Source of the DNA: Flavobacteriaceae bacterium
GTDB lineage: Bacteria; Bacteroidota; Bacteroidia; Flavobacteriales; Flavobacteriaceae
Direction of reading: 5' to 3'
Assembly (NCBI GenBank): GCA_030633225.1
Contig: DAOVTF010000039.1
Location: forward strand, 1 to 10,343
Length of the DNA stretch: 10,343 nucleotides
Shown: piece by piece, positions 1 to 6,314 of the stretch
How the letters are laid out: every line of letters begins with the position of its first letter
Position numbering within the stretch: the first letter of the stretch is position 1
Notes under the pieces: model-generated
Seen by the model: the letters and a program-made list of their open reading frames with translations, nothing else
Databases searched by the model: none
Told to the model about the DNA's origin: nothing
Position numbers and translations under genes: made by a program

Positions 1-1643
1 ATATCATTTAATTCTAATTCTGGAGATCGCCAAACAAACCCGCCACTATAATTCCAATTACCACTACCAACTTTTCCTGCTTCAATTTTACCACCAGTAC
101 CAGTTAATGATGTTCTATTTGGATCGACACTAACATGTTTGGCATCAACTCTTTGAAACAAGTGCGTAAGCGATTCTTGTGTTAGAGTAATAGCTTCTTT
201 ACTGCCTTGAACATGACTTAAAATAACATTACCTTCAGCGTAATATTTTCTATCTTTCCATTGATGCTTAAAATCTAAACCACCTGTATAGGCCTTATCT
301 CTTAGAAAGTCTAAATTACCTTCAATTTTTCTATTGGTAGCTGTAAAGATTCCTCCAATAAATGAATTTCTTTCATTAAAATCTTTTTGAAGTCTACCAA
401 CAAAATAATTGGTTAAAGGTTCAACAATCTCTTTTCTTTTTTTATCACCACCTTTAATTTCGGCATATTCTTTTGCGGTAACACTTTCTAGAATTCCAAT
501 TGAAAGCCCTTTTTTTGTTTTACCACTAAATTTTGCTGCACCTAAAATTGTTGTGTTAATTGGAATGTCACCAAATTCTACATTTGATAAATTGGGATAA
601 CCCTGAGGCTGTCTGCCTATTCTTCTTGAGTAAAAAACATTGTCCTGATTATCTGCAAACTCATAGTTGAAAATATTTTTATTTTCAACGAAAAAAGGCC
701 TTTGTTCACGGAAAAATATTTGAAACCCATCTAATGAAATAGCTGCCGGATCTGCTTCAACTTGGCCAAAATCAGGATTAATGGTAAAATCTAAGGTTAA
801 ATCGTTTGTAACTCCAATTTTACCATCAAGTCCACCATTAATAGTAAAATCATCTCCATCTCTAAAAGGATTATCTTCTTCTTTTGGATAGGTATCGTAT
901 TGTGCCAATAAAAATGGTTGGATCTCAATTTGTTTTTGAGGTTTTAAATTTAGCAAACCATGTAATTCACCAAATTCGCTAACCCACCCAGGCGCATCTT
1001 TTGGAATTCGTTGCCATAAAGATCGTTCTTCTTCTCTAAACAATCTTCGCATTACTTGTAAACCCCAGATCTGTTCTTCACTTTTGCCAAATCGTAACTG
1101 ACTTAAAGGAATCCTTAATTCAGCAGTCCACCCTTTTGTATCAATATTTGTTTTTGTGTACCAAATTGGGTTCCAGCTTTCATCAAAATTATCACCATTT
1201 TCTGAAATTGCTTCATCGCCTTTTACCCCAGCAGCTGTAACAGTAAATGAAAAAGCTGTTCGTAAATCATGATAGCTATCAATATGAATTTCCATATAGT
1301 CTCCTTCAAAACCATCTCTTCTTGATAATCGTTTTACAATTTTATCAGGCTCAGTATCTAATACTTTAAATGCGACATACAAGTTCTTATCATCATATAG
1401 GATCTTAAATTTGGTTTGTTGTTCAGGTTGGGTGTTCTCGTCAGGACTTCTTTCAATAAAGTCACCTTGCCATTCAACAAGATCCCAAATATCTTCCTCA
1501 ATAAAACCGTTAATTACAGGAGGTTTTGATTCACCAATATTTTGTGTAGTGTAGATTCTTTTCGGAACTTTTCCCTCTGTTTCTTGACCAATAATCAATT
1601 GAGAAAAAAGAAAACACAAAAAAATTAAAAATATATTTTTCAA
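1..1643 (-). CDS. DUF5916 family envelope protein with N-terminal CBM9-like domain, partial (C-terminus off the left edge)
   Basis: I translated this frame by hand: 547 codons are visible and open to the window edge, checked in detail over the N-terminal third. The first 20 residues form a signal peptide: Met-Lys-Asn, a hydrophobic run, and an end at ...IIGQ, the usual Bacteroidota cleavage context, so the protein is exported. A CBM9-like beta-sandwich follows (about residues 35-210, with VAFKV, GDYMEIHIDSYHD and WTAELRIPLSQLRF). A DUF5916 region comes next (GLDGKIGVTNDLTLDFTINPDFGQVEAD, then FFREQRPFFVEN and YSRRIGRQ). In this family that region is thought to form an outer-membrane beta-barrel; substrate and function are not established. 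Family members usually run well beyond 700 residues, so about a quarter or more is missing. The start is TTG at 1643-1641: an in-frame stop lies only three codons upstream and the next in-frame ATG is deep inside the CBM9 domain. The gene diverges from rplM. Family assignment is strong; function is unknown. Confidence 0.88.
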   Translation of the reverse strand, partial: MKNIFLIFLCFLFSQLIIGQETEGKVPKRIYTTQNIGESKPPVINGFIEEDIWDLVEWQGDFIERSPDENTQPEQQTKFKILYDDKNLYVAFKVLDTEPDKIVKRLSRRDGFEGDYMEIHIDSYHDLRTAFSFTVTAAGVKGDEAISENGDNFDESWNPIWYTKTNIDTKGWTAELRIPLSQLRFGKSEEQIWGLQVMRRLFREEERSLWQRIPKDAPGWVSEFGELHGLLNLKPQKQIEIQPFLLAQYDTYPKEEDNPFRDGDDFTINGGLDGKIGVTNDLTLDFTINPDFGQVEADPAAISLDGFQIFFREQRPFFVENKNIFNYEFADNQDNVFYSRRIGRQPQGYPNLSNVEFGDIPINTTILGAAKFSGKTKKGLSIGILESVTAKEYAEIKGGDKKRKEIVEPLTNYFVGRLQKDFNERNSFIGGIFTATNRKIEGNLDFLRDKAYTGGLDFKHQWKDRKYYAEGNVILSHVQGSKEAITLTQESLTHLFQRVDAKHVSVDPNRTSLTGTGGKIEAGKVGSGNWNYSGGFVWRSPELELND

Positions 1644-1988
1644 TTTTATTTTTTAAATGAGCAGAATTCAATCATTAACAACCTTCAAAAATTATAATTT
1701 CATGACTTGTCATAATCCTACTTTTCTGAATTAATTTTGCTTAAAAGACGATAATTTTATTACAATGTTACAATAATCTAGAAAGTTAGAAAAGATGATC
1801 TTTTTTACTTGTAAACAAATCATAAATTAAAGTTAAAAAAACCATAGAATTATCATTGGGTTAAAGTGAAAAACACTTCTAAAAATATAACTAAAATCCT
1901 ATTTGCTAAATGAATAAATAGTTGTACTTTTGCAAGCTCTTTGAACAGAAGAGAAAAGGAAGTTTAATCATTAACAAAAAATTTAATT
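1644..1988. other. Divergent intergenic spacer between the DUF5916 gene and rplM
   Basis: This 345-bp AT-rich stretch contains no credible ORF. The right part holds the rplM promoter and leader. The left part holds small symmetric elements: a perfect 12-bp dyad ATGAC-TT-GTCAT at 1702-1713, a tandem TTACAAT repeat at 1760-1766 and 1768-1774, and a 15-bp palindrome AAAAGAT-G-ATCTTTT at 1790-1804. On the minus strand I could not find a complete -33/-7 pair for the DUF5916 gene. The nearest -7-like octamer is TAACTTTC, at about 1780-1787, without a properly spaced -33. The dyads could be operators for the leftward gene, but in DNA this AT-rich some will arise by chance. Confidence 0.6.
1902..1932 (+). 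promoter_or_regulatory. Bacteroidota-type promoter for the rplM-rpsI-rpsB-tsf operon
   Basis: The -33 element TTTG (1902-1905) and the -7 element TACTTTTG (1925-1932, matching TAnnTTTG) are separated by exactly 19 bp, the preferred spacing for the Bacteroidota primary sigma factor. The -7 box is followed by C, also typical. Transcription should start around 1938-1940, giving a leader of about 50 nt before the GTG start. This is the best promoter match in the window, as expected for a highly expressed ribosomal protein operon. The start site itself is inferred. Confidence 0.85.
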
Positions 1989-2444
1989 GTGAATACATTA
2001 AGTTACAAAACAGTATCAGCTAATAAAAACACCGTTAATAAAGAATGGGTTTTGGTTGATGCAGACGGTCAAACGTTGGGTCGTCTAGCCTCTAAAATTG
2101 CTATATTAATTAGAGGTAAGCACAAAACTAACTACACGCCTCACGTAGATTGTGGAGACAATGTAGTAGTTATCAACGCAGAAAAAATTATTTTAACCGG
2201 AAACAAATGGAATGACAAAACTTATGTGCGTCATACAGGATATCCCGGAGGACAAAGAACGCTTACAGCTAATGAATTATTTGGAAAAGATCCGATTCGT
2301 GTTGTAGAAAAAGCAATAAAAGGAATGTTACCAAAAAACAAACTTGGCAGTGCATTGTTTAGAAATCTATTTGTTTATTCAGGCGGTGAACACAAACAAG
2401 AAGCACAAAATCCTAAATCTATTAATTTAAAAGATATCAAGTAA
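1989..2444 (+). CDS. rplM: 50S ribosomal protein L13 (uL13)
   Basis: This 151-residue protein is an early assembly protein of the large ribosomal subunit that binds 23S rRNA. The sequence shows the L13 fold signature: KEWVLVDADGQTLGRLAS near residues 18-35, the HVDCGDNVVVINAEKI strand-loop around 52-67, TGYPGG near 83-88 and the basic GMLPKNKLG segment. The length matches the 150-residue flavobacterial form, slightly longer than the 142 residues of E. coli because of an N-terminal extension. The start is GTG at 1989; the residues from there (MNTLSYKTVSAN) match the known flavobacterial N-terminus and no ATG lies upstream in frame at a sensible place. No Shine-Dalgarno is visible; the upstream bases are A/T-rich, as is usual in this phylum. 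It is first in the operon, 1 nt before rpsI. Confidence 0.97.
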   Translation: MNTLSYKTVSANKNTVNKEWVLVDADGQTLGRLASKIAILIRGKHKTNYTPHVDCGDNVVVINAEKIILTGNKWNDKTYVRHTGYPGGQRTLTANELFGKDPIRVVEKAIKGMLPKNKLGSALFRNLFVYSGGEHKQEAQNPKSINLKDIK

Positions 2445-2445
2445 T

Positions 2446-2832
2446 ATGGAAACTATTCATAAAATAGGAAGAAGAAAAACCGCTGTTGCTCGTATCTATC
2501 TTTCTGAAGGAAAAGGTAAAATAATTGTAAACAATAAAGAGTATGACAAATACTTTAGTACAGATACCTTAAGATATAAAATTTTACAACCTTTAAACTT
2601 AACAGATAATGTTAAAAGTTTTGATATCAAAGCTAAAGTTGAAGGTGGTGGTGTTACTGGTCAAGCCGAAGCAATTCGTCTAGCAATTTCTAGAGCACTA
2701 GTAGAATTAGATGAAGAAAACAAAAGTGTTTTAAAAGCAGAAGGATTAATGACAAGAGATCCAAGAATGGTAGAACGTAAGAAATTCGGTCAGAAAAAAG
2801 CACGTAAGAAATTCCAATTCTCTAAACGTTAA
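2446..2832 (+). CDS. rpsI: 30S ribosomal protein S9 (uS9)
   Basis: A small-subunit head protein of 128 residues whose C-terminal tail reaches towards the P-site tRNA. The family hallmarks are present: GRRKTAVARI at residues 8-17, the glycine-rich GGGVTGQAEAIR segment at 67-78, RDPRMVERKKFGQKKARKKFQFSKR at the end, and the invariant terminal Lys-Arg that contacts tRNA. It is full length. The ATG lies 1 nt after the rplM stop, so translation of the two is very likely coupled. The rplM-rpsI pair is conserved across almost all bacteria. The spacer after this gene is unusually structured. Confidence 0.97.
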   Translation: METIHKIGRRKTAVARIYLSEGKGKIIVNNKEYDKYFSTDTLRYKILQPLNLTDNVKSFDIKAKVEGGGVTGQAEAIRLAISRALVELDEENKSVLKAEGLMTRDPRMVERKKFGQKKARKKFQFSKR

Positions 2833-2841
2833 AAAATTAAA

Positions 2842-2929
2842 TAAACTGTTGTCGGAAAAGTTTAGCATCCAAATAAATAAGATCGTTTATTCGCTACTTA
2901 TTAATTGCTAAAATTACGGAACGTAAACT
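2842..2929 (+). promoter_or_regulatory. Candidate structured leader or cis-regulatory RNA upstream of rpsB
   Basis: The 105-nt rpsI-rpsB spacer has dense complementarity. The main stem pairs TTTAGCA (2861-2867) with TGCTAAA (2906-2912). Inside it, after a TCCAA bulge, AATAAG (2876-2881) pairs with CTTATT (2897-2902), with two more pairs below an A/A mismatch and a 15-nt apical loop. A second hairpin, TTACG-GAA-CGTAA (2914-2926), sits 11 nt before the rpsB start. The segment AGTTTA (2859-2864) can instead pair with either of two TAAACT copies, at 2842-2847 or 2924-2929, so the folds are mutually exclusive. No T-run follows, so this is not a terminator, and no TAnnTTTG box is present. A ribosomal-protein feedback leader is a plausible reading but is inferred; the pairings are seen directly. 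Confidence 0.5.
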
Positions 2930-2937
2930 AAAACAAA

Positions 2938-3813
2938 ATGGCAAACATTGAAATAAAAGAATTAATTGAATCAGGTGTACACTTTGGTCACCTAACAAGA
3001 AAATGGGATCCTAATATGGCTCCGTATGTATATACTGAGCGTAAAGGAATTCACATTATTGATCTTTACAAAACGGCTGCAAAAATTGAAGAAGCTAATG
3101 CTGCTTTAAATAAAATTGCTACATCAGGTAGAAAAATATTATTCGTTGCTACCAAAAAACAAGCAAAAGACATAGTTTCTGAAAAAGCAGAAAGTGTTAA
3201 TATGCCTTATATTACTGAGCGTTGGCCAGGTGGTATGTTGACTAACTTTGTTACTATTAGAAAAGCTGTTAAAAAAATGGCTCATATTGATAGAATGAAA
3301 CTGGATGGATCTTTTGAAGCACTTTCAAAAAGAGAAAAATTACAAATAAATCGTCAAAGAGCTAAATTAGAAAAGAATTTAGGATCAATTACAGATATGA
3401 CTCGTTTACCTGGGGCAATTTTGGTTGTTGATATAAAACGTGAACATATTGCTGTTGCAGAAGCACAAAAATTAAATATTCCAATTTTTGCAATGGTTGA
3501 CACAAATTCTGATCCAAGACCTATTGATTATGTAATTCCATCAAATGATGATGCTTCTAAATCTATTGATAAAGTTTTAACTTATTTAACAAATGCAATT
3601 TCAGAAGGATTAGAAGATAGAAAAAATTCTAAAGAAAAAGAAGCAGCTGCAAAAGAAGCAGCGGCAAAAGCTAAAGCTGCAAAGGCTGCTGAAGTAGCTG
3701 AGGCAAAAGTTAAAGCAAAAGTTGAAGAGAAAGAGAAAGAAACTAAGGTAACAAAGACTGTTGAAAAAGCAAAGAAGGAAGTTGCTAAAGAAGTTAAAAA
3801 GGAAGAAAAATAG
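2938..3813 (+). CDS. rpsB: 30S ribosomal protein S2 (uS2) with charged C-terminal extension
   Basis: S2 sits on the solvent side of the 30S subunit between head and body and joins late in assembly; it also helps to hold S1-type proteins where these exist. The globular S2 domain fills residues 1 to about 228, with GVHFGHLTRKWDPNMAPYV near the N-terminus, ERWPGGMLTNF, RLPGAILVVDIKREHIAVAEA and DTNSDPRPIDYVIPSNDD all present. A tail of about 63 residues (229-291) follows, made almost only of Lys, Ala, Glu and Val. It includes two tandem EAAAK units at 235-244, so the protein is 291 residues against 241 in E. coli. The tail is predicted by eye to be a long charged helix. It is third in the operon, 105 nt after rpsI, with a structured spacer upstream. 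Comparable tails are known in other flavobacteria. Confidence 0.96.
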   Translation: MANIEIKELIESGVHFGHLTRKWDPNMAPYVYTERKGIHIIDLYKTAAKIEEANAALNKIATSGRKILFVATKKQAKDIVSEKAESVNMPYITERWPGGMLTNFVTIRKAVKKMAHIDRMKLDGSFEALSKREKLQINRQRAKLEKNLGSITDMTRLPGAILVVDIKREHIAVAEAQKLNIPIFAMVDTNSDPRPIDYVIPSNDDASKSIDKVLTYLTNAISEGLEDRKNSKEKEAAAKEAAAKAKAAKAAEVAEAKVKAKVEEKEKETKVTKTVEKAKKEVAKEVKKEEK

Positions 3814-3819
3814 AGAAAA

Positions 3820-3836
3820 ATTGTTGAATTAACAAT
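3820..3836 (+). other. Small hairpin in the rpsB-tsf gap
   Basis: ATTGTT (3820-3825) and AACAAT (3831-3836) form a perfect 6-bp stem with a 5-nt loop in the 40-nt gap. It is followed by only ATTT, then an all-A/T 14-bp palindrome at 3834-3847. The stem is weak, with one G-C pair per arm. It could influence read-through or mRNA processing between rpsB and tsf, where expression ratios differ in other bacteria, but it may equally be chance. Confidence 0.3.
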
Positions 3837-3853
3837 ATTTAAATATTAAAGTT

Positions 3854-4675
3854 ATGGCAAAAATTACAGCTGCAGAAGTAAATAGCTTAAGAAAAACCAC
3901 CGGAGCCGGTATGATGGATTGTAAAAATGCGTTGGTTGAGTCAAATGGTGATTTTGATTTAGCAATCGAGATTTTACGTAAAAAAGGTCAAAAAGTTGCT
4001 GCAAAAAGAGCAGATAGAGCCTCGTCAGAAGGTGCTGCTATAGCAATAGTTAATAATGATAGAACATCTGGAGCAGTAATTGTTTTAGGATGTGAAACTG
4101 ACTTTGTTGGAAAAAATGATGACTTTGTTAATCTTGCAAAAGAATTAGCAGAAAAAGCCTTACAAAGTGCTTCGAAAGAAGAATTATTAAATGCAGATTT
4201 TGGTGGAATTACCGTTGCTGAAAAATTAATTGAGCAAACTGGTGTAATAGGTGAGAAGATTGAACTTTCAAGTTTTGAAAAGATCACTGCTCCTTTTGTA
4301 GGTTCATATATTCATGCAGGTAATAAAATAGCTACCTTAGTTGGTTTATCGGCAAATGTTGATGGTGTTGCTGAAGTTGCAAAAGATGTTGCGATGCAAG
4401 CAGCTGCTATGAGTCCGATTGCTTTGAATGAAGATGGAGTAGAAAAAGAGGTTATTGCTAAAGAGATTGAAATTGCAAAAGATCAATTGCGTCAAGAAGG
4501 AAAACCAGAAGCTATGCTTGATAAAATTGCTCAAGGTAAACTTAAACGTTTCTTTAAAGATAACACTTTAGTGAACCAAGCATTTATAAAAGATGGTAAA
4601 GTTAGTGTTGCTGATTATGTTAAAACAATTGGTGATATTGAAGTGATAGATTTTAAGCGTGTTGCTTTAGGATAA
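3854..4675 (+). CDS. tsf: Elongation factor Ts
   Basis: The guanine nucleotide exchange factor that releases GDP from EF-Tu in the cytoplasm. The N-terminal UBA-like domain carries the TGAGMMDCKNAL signature (residues 16-27) and the ILRKKGQKVAAKR helix. The core begins with CETDFVGKN (80-88); TDFV is the loop that inserts into EF-Tu near its magnesium site. The second core subdomain and the C-terminal helix region follow (RQEGKPEAMLDKIAQGKLKRFFKDNTLVNQ). At 273 residues it is full length, close to the 283 of E. coli. The ATG lies 40 nt after the rpsB stop and 24 nt separate its stop from the terminator stem, so it is last in the operon. The rpsB-tsf pairing is nearly universal in bacteria. 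Confidence 0.97.
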   Translation: MAKITAAEVNSLRKTTGAGMMDCKNALVESNGDFDLAIEILRKKGQKVAAKRADRASSEGAAIAIVNNDRTSGAVIVLGCETDFVGKNDDFVNLAKELAEKALQSASKEELLNADFGGITVAEKLIEQTGVIGEKIELSSFEKITAPFVGSYIHAGNKIATLVGLSANVDGVAEVAKDVAMQAAAMSPIALNEDGVEKEVIAKEIEIAKDQLRQEGKPEAMLDKIAQGKLKRFFKDNTLVNQAFIKDGKVSVADYVKTIGDIEVIDFKRVALG

Positions 4676-4698
4676 TTCACTAAACTAAATTATAATAG

Positions 4699-4731
4699 AA
4701 TCCTCAAACTAATTGTTTGGGGATTTTTTTT
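4699..4731 (+). terminator. Intrinsic terminator of the ribosomal protein operon
   Basis: An 11-bp stem pairs AATCCTCAAAC (4699-4709) with GTTTGGGGATT (4715-4725), with one G-U pair and a 5-nt loop TAATT. The T-run of eight starts within the end of the stem and reaches 4731. This is a canonical rho-independent terminator on the plus strand, directly after tsf, and shows that pyrH is transcribed separately. Confidence 0.93.
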
Positions 4732-4802
4732 GCTCTAAATCCAGGTAATAATATAATGCTTTTTAAATGTAAAAGGATTATGATAATTTATCCATACCCT
4801 TC

Positions 4803-4847
4803 TTCAATTCCCTTTGAAATATCTAGATATTACTTCAAAAAATTGAA
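4803..4847. repeat. 45-nt nested inverted repeat upstream of pyrH
   Basis: The outer arms TTCAATT (4803-4809) and AATTGAA (4841-4847) and the inner arms TTTGAA (4813-4818) and TTCAAA (4834-4839) surround a central ATATCTAGATAT (4819-4830). As RNA this gives 7 bp, a 3/1 internal loop, 6 bp, a TAC bulge, 4 bp and a CTAG tetraloop. As DNA, the centre is a perfect 14-bp palindrome (4818-4831). No T-run follows on either strand, so it is not a terminator. It lies between the tsf terminator and the pyrH promoter and could be an operator, a small RNA or a remnant repeat; its role is unknown. Confidence 0.55.
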
Positions 4848-4853
4848 TCATCT

Positions 4854-4870
4854 ATGAATAAATTATTCAT
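4854..4870. repeat. 17-bp perfect palindrome upstream of the pyrH promoter
   Basis: ATGAATAA (4854-4861), a central A, then TTATTCAT (4863-4870) make a perfect palindrome with 8-bp arms. It sits about 38 bp upstream of the pyrH -7 element, just beyond where a -33 box would fall, which suits a regulator binding site. The short loop makes an RNA hairpin unlikely. The arms are A/T-dominated, so chance cannot be excluded. Confidence 0.4.
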
Positions 4871-4908
4871 AACTGTATTCAAATTTATAATCGGACTCTG
4901 GTTTTTAG

Positions 4909-4916
4909 TATATTTG
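4909..4916 (+). promoter_or_regulatory. Probable -7 element of the pyrH promoter
   Basis: TATATTTG matches the Bacteroidota TAnnTTTG consensus. No clean TTTG is found at the -33 position; the best is TTTA at 4884-4887, with a 21-bp spacer. The inferred start of transcription near 4922-4924 would leave a leader of about 14 nt before the pyrH ATG. The preceding terminator makes a promoter here necessary. Confidence 0.6.
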
Positions 4917-4936
4917 TAAAACTTTCAATTTTTTAT

Positions 4937-5644
4937 ATGAAATATAACAGAATTCTATTAAAATTAAGCGGTGAGGCTTTAATGGGTGACAAACAATATG
5001 GGATAGATCCTAAGCGATTGGCCAAATATGCTGAAGACGTAAAAAAAATTACTGATAAAGGTGTTGAAGTTGCCATTGTAATTGGTGGAGGAAATATATT
5101 TAGAGGTCTTGCAGGCGCTACCAATGGTATGGATAGGGTTCAAGGTGATTATATGGGTATGTTAGCAACCATAATTAATGGCTTAGCTTTACAAAGTGCC
5201 CTTGAAGAGGCAGATGTTCAAACTCGTTTACTAACCTCAATTGAGATGAAGCAAATTGCGGAACCCTTTATTAAACGTCGTGCTGTAAGACACCTAGAAA
5301 AAGGCAGAGTTGTTATTTTTGGTGGAGGTACGGGAAATCCATATTTTACAACAGATACTGCAGCAGTTTTAAGAGCTATTGAAATTAATGCAGATGTAAT
5401 TTTAAAAGGCACTCGTGTTGATGGTATTTATACTTCTGATCCTGAAAAGGATAAAACGGCTACCAAATATGAGAATTTGACCTTTAAAGAAGTACTAAGT
5501 AAAGATTTAAAAATTATGGATATGACAGCCTTCACTTTAAGTGATGAAAATAAGTTACCAATAATTGTTTTTGACATGAATAAAGAAGGTAATTTATTTC
5601 AAGTTGTTTCTGGCGAGAATATAGGAACCTTAGTAAATCATTAA
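4937..5644 (+). CDS. pyrH: Uridylate kinase (UMP kinase)
   Basis: This cytoplasmic amino-acid-kinase-fold enzyme phosphorylates UMP to UDP with ATP in pyrimidine nucleotide synthesis. It normally works as a hexamer, controlled by GTP and UTP. Visible motifs are KLSGEAL (residues 9-15), which contributes the phosphate-binding lysine; GGGNIFRG (50-57), the UMP/ATP phosphate loop; [21 protein letters not shown]; and [17 protein letters not shown] for nucleotide binding. The 235-residue length is normal (E. coli 241). The ATG at 4937 gives the standard family N-terminus. frr follows after 28 nt, so the two are likely co-transcribed; the pyrH-frr pair is one of the most conserved bacterial neighbourhoods. 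Confidence 0.97.
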   Translation: MKYNRILLKLSGEALMGDKQYGIDPKRLAKYAEDVKKITDKGVEVAIVIGGGNIFRGLAGATNGMDRVQGDYMGMLATIINGLALQSALEEADVQTRLLTSIEMKQIAEPFIKRRAVRHLEKGRVVIFGGGTGNPYFTTDTAAVLRAIEINADVILKGTRVDGIYTSDPEKDKTATKYENLTFKEVLSKDLKIMDMTAFTLSDENKLPIIVFDMNKEGNLFQVVSGENIGTLVNH

Positions 5645-5672
5645 ATCAATTTAGACCTTAAATATTTTAACT

Positions 5673-6227
5673 ATGAATGAAGAACTAAAATTTATAATTG
5701 ATAGCACTAAAGAACAAATGCAAAGTGCAATAACTCATCTAGAGCAAGCATTGACCAACATTAGAGCAGGTAAGGCATCTCCAATGATGTTAAAAAATGT
5801 AAAGGTTGATTATTATGGAACGAGCACTCCCTTAACTCAAGTGGCAAATGTTAACACACTGGATGCACATACTATAACTGTTCAACCTTGGGAAAAATCA
5901 TTAATTCCAGAAATTGAAAAAGGAATTATGGTAGCGAATCTAGGATTAAACCCTATGAATAATGGAGAAAGTGTAATTATTAATGTACCTATATTAACTG
6001 AAGAAAGAAGAATAGAATTATCAAAACAGGCAAAATCTGAAGCTGAAGATGCTAAAATAAGTATTAGAAATGATAGGAAAGAAGCAAATACTGAATTAAA
6101 AAACTTAGATATATCTGAAGATTTATTAAAAAATGCTGAAATTGATATCCAAGAACTTACCAATAAATTTTCAGTCATAGCCGATGAGCATTATGCAATA
6201 AAAGAGATAGAAATAATGAAAGTTTAA
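5673..6227 (+). CDS. frr: Ribosome recycling factor
   Basis: RRF works with EF-G to split post-termination ribosomes into subunits. The protein is 184 residues, essentially the same as in E. coli (185). The helical domain I and the small domain II are both intact: NIRAGKASP at residues 29-37, then the VDYYGTSTPLTQVANV strand region of domain II, LTEERRIELSKQAKSEAEDAKISIRNDRKEAN near 110-139 (R132 lies in the position of the functionally critical arginine of E. coli RRF), and a C-terminal helix. The ATG at 5673 is 28 nt after the pyrH stop. An 87-nt gap separates it from the transporter gene. Confidence 0.97.
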   Translation: MNEELKFIIDSTKEQMQSAITHLEQALTNIRAGKASPMMLKNVKVDYYGTSTPLTQVANVNTLDAHTITVQPWEKSLIPEIEKGIMVANLGLNPMNNGESVIINVPILTEERRIELSKQAKSEAEDAKISIRNDRKEANTELKNLDISEDLLKNAEIDIQELTNKFSVIADEHYAIKEIEIMKV

Positions 6228-6281
6228 AAACACTTTTCTAATTATTGTTTCTCTATTAATTAATATATTAAATTCCATTGA

Positions 6282-6299
6282 ATCTTGGATTCTCAAGAT
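6282..6299 (+). other. Short hairpin in the frr-transporter gap, possible weak terminator
   Basis: ATCTTG (6282-6287) pairs with CAAGAT (6294-6299) around a 6-nt loop. A T5 tract occurs 9 nt further on (6309-6313), too far for a good intrinsic terminator, and it touches the next start codon. I found no TAnnTTTG promoter in this gap, so the transporter may be read from the pyrH promoter, with the hairpin acting at most as a partial attenuator. Confidence 0.3.
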
Positions 6300-6314
6300 A
6301 AAAGATAATTTTTG

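Noticed and set aside
409..600. 63-residue plus-strand ORF opposite the DUF5916 gene
   Set aside because: It lies entirely inside the well-supported minus-strand DUF5916 reading frame, whose protein is recognisable; this is a shadow frame.
1937..1953. CTCTT/AAGAG hairpin in the rplM leader as an attenuator
   Set aside because: Only 5 bp, and the predicted transcription start near 1938-1940 would cut into the left arm.
3834..3847. AATATTTAAATATT 14-bp palindrome before tsf
   Set aside because: It is made only of A and T in an AT-rich gap, so symmetry is expected by chance and the duplex would be weak.
3988..4287. 99-residue minus-strand ORF inside tsf, and similar minus-strand ORFs within pyrH, frr, the transporter and asnS (for example 5882-6178, 8456-8731, 9651-9914, 9896-10126)
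   Set aside because: All lie opposite complete conserved genes, show the Ser/Phe/Leu-rich composition of antisense frames and match no family I know.
4756..4857. 33-codon ATG ORF in the spacer before pyrH
   Set aside because: It overlaps the inverted repeat, has no recognisable motif, hydrophobic segment or upstream promoter, and such lengths are common by chance.
6312..6314. TTG as the start of the transporter gene
   Set aside because: The adjacent in-frame ATG at 6315 is the stronger start and only one residue is affected.
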